This document shows, in pieces, positions 6,633 to 12,979 of a stretch of 20,594 nt of DNA (within the stretch, counting starts at the first letter, position 1; each line of letters opens with the position of its first letter). The notes under the pieces are model-generated. The model was not told the origin of the DNA, made no database searches, and was given only the letters and a program-made list of their open reading frames with translations. A program made the position numbers and the translations under genes. The stretch lies in contig CALKMS010000057.1 of the NCBI GenBank assembly GCA_938091145.1, positions 1 to 20,594 of the forward strand, written 5' to 3'. This DNA is from an uncultured bacterium. Its GTDB lineage: Bacteria > Actinomycetota > Aquicultoria > SKW223 > CALKMS01.

Positions 6633-7163
6633 ATGAAACACCCATACCAACGAGTCGGCGTTTTTGTCGATGTTCAAAACTTATACTACAGCGCAAGAGC
6701 CCTCTATGGGTCAAAAGTAAACTTCTCCAGTCTCCTTGAAGACGCCGTTTCTGAACGCCAACTCATACGCGCTATCGCATACGTGGTTAAAACAGACCTT
6801 GAAGAGGAAAAAGCTTTTTTCGAGGCTCTCTTGCGGGCTGGGTTTCAAGTAAGAACTAAAGACCTTCAGATTTTCCCTGATGGCACTCGAAAAGCCAACT
6901 GGGATGTCGGAATTGCTATGGACATCATCAAAATGGCTCCTAAACTTGATGTCATAGTTCTAGTTTCTGGAGACGGTGACTTTGTTGATTTGATTCAGTA
7001 TTTAAAAAACCATGGCCACCTAGTAGAAGTCATGGCCTTTGGACGCTCAACTTCAAACAAACTGAAAGAAGAGGCGGAGCTTTTCTACGACCTTGACCTA
7101 AATCCGGAAAGATACCTCTTACCCGAGAAAAAGAAAAAGAAGATTTTGAAAAAAAATCCATAA
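6633..7163 (+). CDS. NYN-domain (LabA/DUF88-like) putative ribonuclease
   Basis: A 176-residue cytosolic protein of the NYN family, a PIN-like fold that usually cuts RNA with metal ions held by conserved acidic residues. Visible motifs are GVFVDVQNLYYSAR (9-22, Asp13), KANWDVGIAMDI (87-98, Asp91 and Asp97) and LVSGDGDFVDLI (110-121, Asp114 and Asp116), followed by VEVMAFGRSTSNKL. The acidic set looks complete, so activity is plausible. The tail (166-175) is almost all lysine, possibly an RNA-binding extension. It is one of only two plus-strand genes in the window and stands alone between divergent and convergent neighbours. Its message is probably leaderless. Confidence 0.9.
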   Translation: MKHPYQRVGVFVDVQNLYYSARALYGSKVNFSSLLEDAVSERQLIRAIAYVVKTDLEEEKAFFEALLRAGFQVRTKDLQIFPDGTRKANWDVGIAMDIIKMAPKLDVIVLVSGDGDFVDLIQYLKNHGHLVEVMAFGRSTSNKLKEEAELFYDLDLNPERYLLPEKKKKKILKKNP

Positions 7164-7223
7164 CTGAAATTCAAGAAGACCAAAATACCTTTTTTGTCAT
7201 ACCCCATTTTTAAAATTTTACCT

Positions 7224-7322
7224 ATGAGAGAAGAATTTATCTGGAAATCAGCAGTAATTATCGCAATTTTTCAATTGTTCTATCTTTTTATTCAGCTTGC
7301 ACGCTGGGCCTGGAATTTTTAA
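7224..7322 (+). CDS. Possible small membrane protein, 32 aa
   Basis: A short frame starting MREEFIWKS, followed by a hydrophobic helix (about 9-27: AVIIAIFQLFYLFIQLA) and the aromatic end RWAWNF. A charged start, one membrane span and an aromatic/basic end are what a real single-span peptide looks like. TAAAAT (7211-7216) ends 7 nt before the ATG, matching the leaderless arrangement of other genes here. There is no Shine-Dalgarno. It lies 60 nt after the NYN gene on the same strand and converges with the lipoprotein gene. No family is recognised; length alone keeps confidence modest. Confidence 0.45.
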   Translation: MREEFIWKSAVIIAIFQLFYLFIQLARWAWNF

Positions 7323-7346
7323 AAGACGTTCAAAAATGATGTGCAA

Positions 7347-8141
7347 CTAACTGTTATCTAGTCTACGAGCTATTTCTTCGAGTTTCATATTTGCTTCCTT
7401 TATAAGCTCATTGCGGTTTAGCTCGCTAAGAGAAAGAATATCTAATGAAGGGGGGAAGATTTCTTTAATCATCTTGTTTGCTTTTTCTCTTTCTTCCTCA
7501 TTTATCCATTTTCTGGTTGCTAAACTCTCAGCGATGCTCACTAAAAATTCAATTTTATCAAGATGGTCATTGATTCTCTCAAGGCCAAGAGAGGGACACT
7601 GCCTGAGGCGGTTAATTAGTTTTCGGCAAGCACTTAGCTCAGCTTGTACTCGCTCGATTTTGCCTTTTGCTCTTCCGATATTTCCCTTTGAAATCAAATT
7701 AAAACTTGCTGCAAGCTGGCCACTCAAAAGAGTCAAACGCCAGCCAAGCTCAGTCAAAATTTTGTTTTCTTCCTTTGCGCTCAATTGAAAGGTTAAAAAT
7801 GAGTCAATATCTCGAGCAATTTCAACCAACAAAGAGAAACAATGTTGATATTTTTTAATTTCAAATTTTGAAAGTTTTTTTTCTTTAGAAAGGTTTTTCA
7901 AAAGGACTTCATTTTTCGCCAATTCTTCCTTAATTTTCTCCACTTCTTTATAAAGACTATCAAAAGAGCTTTCATCTTGAGCCTTTTCTAATTTTTTTAG
8001 GATTTCCTTTTCCTTCCGCCAACTACTTTTCAAACTCTCTTCAAGCCTAAAACTAGGGGAGTTGCCTATTGAAAAGCAACCTGTTAAAAGTGAGAGAAAG
8101 ATAAAAAAAAGAGTAAAGCACCAAATTCTAAAAAACGACAT
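7347..8141 (-). CDS. Coiled-coil lipoprotein of unknown function
   Basis: A 264-residue protein with a lipoprotein signal peptide: hydrophobic residues 5-19 followed by the lipobox L-T-G-C with Cys22, so it should be lipidated and held on the outer face of the cytoplasmic membrane. The rest is almost entirely charged amphipathic helix rich in Lys, Glu and Leu (about 40-95, 150-185 and 215-262), predicted to form coiled coils. No enzymatic motif is seen and I recognise no family. It starts with ATG 5 nt after the TAG of the 122-residue gene and shows no clear ribosome-binding site, so translation is probably coupled. The two proteins may act together at the membrane. Confidence 0.7.
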   Translation of the reverse strand: MSFFRIWCFTLFFIFLSLLTGCFSIGNSPSFRLEESLKSSWRKEKEILKKLEKAQDESSFDSLYKEVEKIKEELAKNEVLLKNLSKEKKLSKFEIKKYQHCFSLLVEIARDIDSFLTFQLSAKEENKILTELGWRLTLLSGQLAASFNLISKGNIGRAKGKIERVQAELSACRKLINRLRQCPSLGLERINDHLDKIEFLVSIAESLATRKWINEEEREKANKMIKEIFPPSLDILSLSELNRNELIKEANMKLEEIARRLDNS

Positions 8142-8146
8142 AGTTG

Positions 8147-8515
8147 CTAAAAAATAAAGTGATTAAGCAAGAAAACGACGATTAACAAGACTCCTTTAAC
8201 TGCCAACCAGGAAATGGGGTTGCCTGGCCAGGCGCTGATTTTGTCCGAATTTTGAGCTGCCGGGATAAGGCATGACTTTGCTTCGTCAACATTTTCCTTC
8301 TTTACCAGATTCCCACTTTCATCTTCAAACTCAAAATAGCGTGGTGTAGCTGCCAGCCTGGGTTCAGCCGAATACACCTCAATAGTAGGAAGAAAAGAGA
8401 TCTTCTCTAGTGACTCTTCCACTTCCACCCCAATGGTCTCGCCAGACTTCTTACCAGTTACCTCTCCTTCACACTCTAGCGTTCCGAACTTCATCTTTGA
8501 CGGTTCGGTTAACAC
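8147..8515 (-). CDS. Uncharacterised protein with C-terminal membrane helix
   Basis: A 122-residue frame with no recognised domain. Residues 1-95 are polar and acidic (EGEVTGKKSGETIGVEVEE, FEFEDESGNLV). The last 23 residues (ISWLAVKGVLLIVVFLLNHFIF) form one membrane helix at the very C-terminus, a tail-anchor arrangement. The start is uncertain: the longest frame begins with GTG at 8515, while ATG at codon 8 (MKFGTLECEG) is the alternative, and neither has a good ribosome-binding site. An overlapping 30-codon frame (8469-8561) in another register has similar composition, so an upstream frameshift may have removed the true N-terminus. It is coupled to the downstream lipoprotein gene. Confidence 0.55.
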   Translation of the reverse strand: MLTEPSKMKFGTLECEGEVTGKKSGETIGVEVEESLEKISFLPTIEVYSAEPRLAATPRYFEFEDESGNLVKKENVDEAKSCLIPAAQNSDKISAWPGNPISWLAVKGVLLIVVFLLNHFIF

Positions 8516-8581
8516 AAACTCGCTTTTTTTCCTGAGTCGCCAACTTTTTTACTTCAACCATTTTTTCATTAACCTCGATTC

Positions 8582-8722
8582 TTATTCAACCCCTTCTTGA
8601 GACTGTTGGTTTTCTCGAATCGCCTCGACTGGCTCGTACCAAGGAATCTTTATCGAACTCTCTTTGGGAATGCCTTTATCTTCTTCAGCCATTTTTTCAT
8701 CCATATAGCGAATATTAACCAT
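8582..8722 (-). CDS. Possible small acidic protein, 46 aa
   Basis: An open frame of 46 codons between the zinc-ribbon gene and the 122-residue gene, all on the same strand. It begins MVNIRYMDEKMAEED, has a central IPWYEPVEAI and ends QQSQEGVE. The composition looks coding rather than random, but no family is recognised. TTTAAT (8729-8734) ends 6 nt before the ATG, the same arrangement as at several other starts here. The purines directly before the ATG are too close to act as a Shine-Dalgarno. Initiation at Met7 or Met11 is possible. Confidence 0.4.
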   Translation of the reverse strand: MVNIRYMDEKMAEEDKGIPKESSIKIPWYEPVEAIRENQQSQEGVE

Positions 8723-8782
8723 CCTTAAATTAAAGAGCAATAAAACGAAAAAACCAAATAGCTATCAACCTTCCCCAGAAAA

Positions 8783-9010
8783 TTAGCCCTCAGTTTCTTT
8801 GCCCCGATAATCCTTCATCAGTTTTCTGCATTCCTCAGCAGCCGGGCACCAAGCAAGGCAAGAAGCGCCTTTGGCGAAAACGAATTTACCGCAGTTGGGA
8901 CACTTCCTTTTTACCTCGTCAGAAAATATCTCAACTTCGTAACCGCAGTTGGGGCACTTATAAAAAAGGGCTTTTAAGTCCCTGATTGACCTTCCAGTAC
9001 AATATCTCAT
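8783..9010 (-). CDS. Cys-rich zinc-ribbon protein
   Basis: A 75-residue protein. It starts MRYCTGRSIRDLKALFYK, then has a classic zinc ribbon, CPNC(19-22)GYEVEIFSDEVKRK CPNC(37-40)GKFVF, followed by SCLAWCPAAEEC with Cys51, Cys55 and Cys61. The two CPNC knuckles should hold one zinc. The distal cysteines could hold a second metal or an iron-sulfur centre, though that is a guess. Small proteins of this pattern occur in many anaerobes and are sometimes annotated by association with HD phosphohydrolases. Their function is not established. The gene starts with ATG 19 nt after the macro-domain gene and has a perfect -10 box 6 nt before the ATG instead of a ribosome-binding site. Confidence 0.8.
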   Translation of the reverse strand: MRYCTGRSIRDLKALFYKCPNCGYEVEIFSDEVKRKCPNCGKFVFAKGASCLAWCPAAEECRKLMKDYRGKETEG

Positions 9011-9016
9011 AAAAAA

Positions 9017-9022
9017 ATTATA
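9017..9022 (-). promoter_or_regulatory. -10 box TATAAT, leaderless promoter of the zinc-ribbon gene
   Basis: A perfect TATAAT ends 6 nt before the ATG and lies in the short gap after the macro-domain gene. No recognisable -35 or ribosome-binding site is present. Confidence 0.5.
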
Positions 9023-9029
9023 CTTGAAA

Positions 9030-9587
9030 TTATTTTGTTTTAGCTATTTCTTCCGCTGCTTGAACATAAGCTTGATAGGTTCGGTCATCAAAAAGAACAA
9101 ATCTAACCTCTTCGTAGCCGTTTTTTTCCTTCAAAAAATCAACCACCGCTTTAATTGCCACTCGAGAAGCCAGTTCAACAGGGTAGCCATAAACTCCAGT
9201 GCTAATTGAAGGAAAGGCAATGCTTTTCAATCCCAAAGATAAACCTTTTTCCAAACTGTTTCGATAGCATTTGCGCAAAATTTCAGGTTCATTATGATCA
9301 CCACCATGCCAAATTGGACCGGCAGTATGGATAACATACTTTGCTTTTAGTTTGCCCGCCGTGGTTGCTACTGCTTCACCGCGTGGCAAGCGACCACCAA
9401 TTTCTTCCGCTATTTTTATACATTCTCGCAAAATTTCTGGTCCGCCCGCGCGGTGAATGGCGCCGTCAACGCCACCGCCCCCCATCAAGCTAGGGTTAGC
9501 TGCATTTACGATAGCATCAACCTCTTCTTTTGTTATATCCCCCTGTTTCAAAACTAAAAAAGCATCAAAAACCTTAATTTTTTCCAT
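9030..9587 (-). CDS. Macro-domain ADP-ribose hydrolase / O-acetyl-ADP-ribose deacetylase (MacroD type)
   Basis: A 185-residue single macro domain with every MacroD landmark: VLKQGDITKEEVDAIVNAAN (12-31, Asp17 and the NAAN loop), GGGGVDGAIHRAGG (36-49), GEAVATTAGKL, YVIHTAGP (84-91) and FPSISTGVYGYP (125-136). The family removes ADP-ribose from acidic side chains and deacetylates O-acetyl-ADP-ribose, linking it to sirtuin/NAD metabolism or reversal of ADP-ribosylation. I place the start at ATG 9585-9587 rather than the upstream TTG at 9594-9596. GGGGAG (9597-9602) abuts the TTG but has an ideal 9-nt spacing to the ATG, and the protein then begins MEKIKVFDAF. No partner ADP-ribosyltransferase is visible nearby. 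Confidence 0.92.
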   Translation of the reverse strand: MEKIKVFDAFLVLKQGDITKEEVDAIVNAANPSLMGGGGVDGAIHRAGGPEILRECIKIAEEIGGRLPRGEAVATTAGKLKAKYVIHTAGPIWHGGDHNEPEILRKCYRNSLEKGLSLGLKSIAFPSISTGVYGYPVELASRVAIKAVVDFLKEKNGYEEVRFVLFDDRTYQAYVQAAEEIAKTK

Positions 9588-9677
9588 CAAAATCAACTCC
9601 CCTAAACTTCTTATCTAATTAGAATAGCACACAGAATTTAAAAATAAGAAATCAAGAGAGTTGTTTTAAATCAAAAA

Positions 9678-10931
9678 CTAAAACTTGTTTTTCAAAACCT
9701 GGCCAACAGCTAAAAAATAAACAACGATCGACACTAAAACCAAAAAAACACCTAAGTCAATAAATCTCGTTATAAAGGTAGTTTTTTGATAAAACTGGTA
9801 AAAGAAGGCAGCCGAAAAAGCAGTTGCCGAGCCAACTGTTGCCAGATAGCCAACAGCCTGTCTTGCTCTTCCGTTCAAACTCAAAGCTACTAAAAGTAAA
9901 AAAGCTATAACTGCCGTTATTGTAGCCAAAATATGCCAGTGGCCAACCGCAAAAGTTCTCTCAACAGAGTAAGGAAGCCGTCGAAACTTCTCCAGGTTTA
10001 TAGCTACATAAATACCCGGCCCAGTGACAAAGAAATTAACGGCAATCAAATAAAAGGAAATGCCAGCCCAGGGGGAATCAAGCCGGTTTTCTTTCAAGCT
10101 ATAAACAGCCATAACAAGGGCGGGCAAAAGAAGAAAAGCTGAACCAAAATTAATTATTTTATGAGCAATCCTTTCCCAGGGCATCACCGACCAGGTTCCA
10201 AAAGCTACAACAATTGTTCCAGCAATAGTCAATATCAGCAGTGTTTTCTCCAGCTTCTTTCCAACTTTTGAAGCGGAAATTATCAAAAGAAGCAAAAAAA
10301 CATCGATTAAAGCCAACAGAATATGAAGATGAGCAATGATTGCCCGCTGGAAAAGGTTATGAGGGGCACGCAAAACATCTTCCGCTAAAAAAGCCTGAAA
10401 GCCGTTTCCAAAGTAAGAAGCCACAGTAGCGCCAATTATCACTGAGATTAAGATAAAAAAAGTAGTTAAAAAATAAGCTAAACGCTTCCAGGAAAATTGT
10501 TTTATCAACTCAAGCCAGAGCTCTTTAAAAAAAAGAAATCCAGCAAAGAAAACTAAAGAAAGCCCAAAAATAAAAATTCCGTGCAAAATCCAGCTTTTAA
10601 TAAGATAAGCAAACCCCAAACCGCCTATTGAAGTCAATAAATATCCAGGTGTTGCTATCTGGGCAATCGGCTTTCCTTCCCGGTCAAAAATAAAAAAATA
10701 AAGATAAAGCAAGGCGCAGACAAAAGGAACCGCCAGGGAGTGATAAACAAAAATCACCCGCCCAACTTTACCAAAGGCTGTTAGTTTCCAGGGTAACCAA
10801 CTGGTAAGTCCTAATTCCCGCAAAGGCTGTGAAAAGAGCGAAAGAAATAAAACTAAAAGAAACTCAAAAGCGAGCAGCCAGTAAATCCTCTTCAGGTTAA
10901 GAATTTGATTCTCAGTCAAAAACTCTCTCAA
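9678..10931 (-). CDS. His-rich polytopic membrane protein, possible heme-copper-oxidase-like fold
   Basis: A 417-residue protein with about 12 hydrophobic helices and a striking set of membrane histidines: His64 (RVIFVYHSLAVPF), His191, His201 and His203 (QRAIIAHLHILLAL), His257 (WERIAHKIINFGS), and His331 and His333 (ERTFAVGHWHILATI). The HxH in a late helix, a His in an early helix and 12 spans recall subunit I of heme-copper oxidases. The double-His CuB motif and HPEVY are not seen, so this is at most a distant relative or an independent heme-binding membrane protein. The two HxH segments look like internal repeats. The start is TTG with no strong ribosome-binding site. It lies 51 nt downstream of the aminotransferase gene. 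Confidence 0.6.
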   Translation of the reverse strand: MREFLTENQILNLKRIYWLLAFEFLLVLFLSLFSQPLRELGLTSWLPWKLTAFGKVGRVIFVYHSLAVPFVCALLYLYFFIFDREGKPIAQIATPGYLLTSIGGLGFAYLIKSWILHGIFIFGLSLVFFAGFLFFKELWLELIKQFSWKRLAYFLTTFFILISVIIGATVASYFGNGFQAFLAEDVLRAPHNLFQRAIIAHLHILLALIDVFLLLLIISASKVGKKLEKTLLILTIAGTIVVAFGTWSVMPWERIAHKIINFGSAFLLLPALVMAVYSLKENRLDSPWAGISFYLIAVNFFVTGPGIYVAINLEKFRRLPYSVERTFAVGHWHILATITAVIAFLLLVALSLNGRARQAVGYLATVGSATAFSAAFFYQFYQKTTFITRFIDLGVFLVLVSIVVYFLAVGQVLKNKF

Positions 10932-10982
10932 CAGTTCGCACCAGCCAAAAATCTTATTTTAATTTAAAGAAGAAGGTAAGGT

Positions 10983-12374
10983 TTACTTCCTCTTTAGAAG
11001 ACCCTTGATTACTTCTTTGCCCGTCTTGGCTAATAAGCGTCCAACACCACGGTATTTTTGACAGATTTCGTCTAAAGCAAAAACCACCCTATCAAGTTGC
11101 TCTTTCTCAACCACTAACGGCGGCTGAAGCCGAATAACATTGGGATTGTTAAGAGTGTAAGCAGTTATTATTTGATATTCATTAAGTAACTCAGAAGCCA
11201 CTAACGAAGCAAAGTACTCTTCGGAAAGCTTATTGAAAGCTCCACCAGAAATCTTTTCCAGCCAGCCAGAGGTCGGCTGATAAAACTCGACGCCAATCAT
11301 CAAACCCAGACCTCTAACTTCTTTTATCATCTCGTATTTTTTTTCTAACGCCTCGAGCTTGCTTTTAAAATAAGCCCCTTTTTCCGCAGCCTGGGCAGGC
11401 AAATCTTCTTTAACTAAAACTTCGATGGCCGCCAGAGCTGCCGCGCAAGCTAAAAGATTGCCGCCAAAAGTGGAAGTATGTAAAAGGCAACTACTCATTC
11501 TCCCGTAAGCCTCTTTCCAAACCTTCTCCGTAGTCATAAAAGCACCGATAGGCATAAGCCCACCACCAAGCGACTTAGCCAAACACAGAATGTCCGGTTT
11601 AACCTCTTCATGCTCGCAGGCAAACATTTTGCCCGTTCGCCCAAAACCAGTTTGAATTTCATCAACAATCAGCAAAGCACCATATTGATGGCATAACTCT
11701 TCGGCACCCTTTAGGTAACCATCAAGCGGAATCACCACCCCGCCTTCGCCTTGGATAGGCTCAACAATAAAAGCAGCGACATCTTTTCTCCTCAGCTCCA
11801 ACTCCAGCGAGTCAAGGTCGCCATAAGGGATGGAATAACAATCAGGAACTAAAGGCTCAAAAGGCCGGCGGTATTTTGTTCGACCGGTTACTGAAAGGGC
11901 ACCAAAAGTTTTGCCATGAAATGAATTTTCAGTATAGACAATTTTCTTTTTGCCTGTTGACAACCGAGCTGTCTTTAAAGCTCCCTCGACAGCTTCGGCG
12001 CCACTATTACAAAAGAAAGCATGTTTTAAATCTCCCGGCGTTATTGCCGCCAGATTCTTAGCTAAAGCCCCAACCAATGGGCTTAAAGTTGCCTGAAGAA
12101 TAGCTGGTCTTCCCTTTACTTTTTCGATTGCTTCCCAGACTTTTGGATGATTGTGCCCAATATTCAGTGAGCCATAGCCACCTAAGAAATCAAGATATTC
12201 ACGCCCTTCAGCGTCCCAAACACGAACACCTTCAGCTTTAACATAACCCCGATCAAAATCAAGCAAGGAAAGAAGGGAGGCCAGAGCAGTGTTAACACAA
12301 TCCCGATGCCACTGGCGGGTTTGTTCTCGGCTGGCTTCTAACGCCTCATCTAAAGAAATTATATCCCTATCCAT
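10983..12374 (-). CDS. Class III PLP-dependent aminotransferase (putrescine/ornithine aminotransferase-like)
   Basis: A 463-residue fold-type I enzyme. Evidence: VWDAEGREYLDFLGGYGSLN (52-71), the cofactor phosphate site CNSGAEAVEGALK (122-134), SFHGKTFGALSVTG, IVEPIQGEGG, the VDEIQTGFGRTG motif (237-248, Asp238 contacts the PLP ring) and LAKSLGGGLMPIG (265-277), where Lys267 should bind PLP. The N-terminal extension before the core and overall similarity point to the putrescine/ornithine branch used in polyamine or arginine metabolism, but the substrate cannot be fixed from the sequence. The start is ATG, with an extended -10 box ending 8 nt upstream and no ribosome-binding site. The membrane protein gene downstream may be in the same transcript. 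Confidence 0.9.
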   Translation of the reverse strand: MDRDIISLDEALEASREQTRQWHRDCVNTALASLLSLLDFDRGYVKAEGVRVWDAEGREYLDFLGGYGSLNIGHNHPKVWEAIEKVKGRPAILQATLSPLVGALAKNLAAITPGDLKHAFFCNSGAEAVEGALKTARLSTGKKKIVYTENSFHGKTFGALSVTGRTKYRRPFEPLVPDCYSIPYGDLDSLELELRRKDVAAFIVEPIQGEGGVVIPLDGYLKGAEELCHQYGALLIVDEIQTGFGRTGKMFACEHEEVKPDILCLAKSLGGGLMPIGAFMTTEKVWKEAYGRMSSCLLHTSTFGGNLLACAAALAAIEVLVKEDLPAQAAEKGAYFKSKLEALEKKYEMIKEVRGLGLMIGVEFYQPTSGWLEKISGGAFNKLSEEYFASLVASELLNEYQIITAYTLNNPNVIRLQPPLVVEKEQLDRVVFALDEICQKYRGVGRLLAKTGKEVIKGLLKRK

Positions 12375-12382
12375 CGAGTGCT

Positions 12383-12391
12383 ATTTTAGCA
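12383..12391 (-). promoter_or_regulatory. Extended -10 (TGC-TAAAAT) of the aminotransferase gene
   Basis: TGC-TAAAAT ends 8 nt before the ATG, predicting a leader of one or two bases. No -35 and no Shine-Dalgarno are evident. Confidence 0.5.
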
Positions 12392-12449
12392 AAGAATTGC
12401 CACAATTACTTCCGAGAATTGAATTGATCAAAAATAAATGAAGACGCAG

Positions 12450-12788
12450 CTATTCGCTGGTTTTATTCCGGGCTTTTAGCCCATCAATTAAAAACAAAAG
12501 ACCGGTTAAAGCTGGTATGGTGGTAATCAAGTTAAAAGAAGGTTTTACCTGACTGAAAAAATAAGGTGCAAAAATAAAAGCTAAACCTAGAAAGAGATAA
12601 CCAGCTCCTTTACGCAATGGATTTTTCCAGGCAGTATAGGTAATAAAGAGCGCAACCAGAACTGCTAAAAAACCAACCAGCGATTGAAGATTAGGCTTCA
12701 AGACCAACCCATGTACCCCTACTGAGACAAGCAGTAAGCCAATTAAAACCGAGAGAGCCCGTGGTAAGTAAAAAAATACCTTTTTCAT
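12450..12788 (-). CDS. Small membrane protein, four predicted helices
   Basis: A 112-residue protein with hydrophobic spans at about 9-27, 36-53, 60-77 and 86-103 and a short basic C-terminus (KARNKTSE). The first span has a small-residue pattern (IGLLLVSVGVHGL). No family is recognised and no polar catalytic motif is seen. The start is ATG, preceded by a purine-rich AGGGGGAAGAG acting as ribosome-binding site. It lies 75 nt upstream of the aminotransferase gene in the same direction and downstream of the GHKL ATPase gene, separated from it by about 190 nt. Confidence 0.65.
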   Translation of the reverse strand: MKKVFFYLPRALSVLIGLLLVSVGVHGLVLKPNLQSLVGFLAVLVALFITYTAWKNPLRKGAGYLFLGLAFIFAPYFFSQVKPSFNLITTIPALTGLLFLIDGLKARNKTSE

Positions 12789-12979
12789 CTCTTCCCCCTT
12801 AAATAGTCCAAAGCAGACAATACTTCACATTGTTAAAAAAATCAAATGGTTGAATACGGTGAGTATTTTCTTTGTACTTCCCAGAAAAATTTATTTATAT
12901 CAAGGCAACTCTAAAAAAACAAAGCCGTTAGCCTACTTCTCACCATTAGGCCTCGGAATGTGCCCATTAACCAAAGACT

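Noticed and set aside
8469..8561. 30-codon frame overlapping the 122-residue gene
   Set aside because: Too short and overlapping to support as a gene; noted only as a possible frameshift sign.
12931..12951. GCCTA/TAGGC hairpin after the GHKL gene as a terminator
   Set aside because: Only a 5-bp stem with an 11-nt loop, and the T-run begins 11 nt later, which does not fit an intrinsic terminator.
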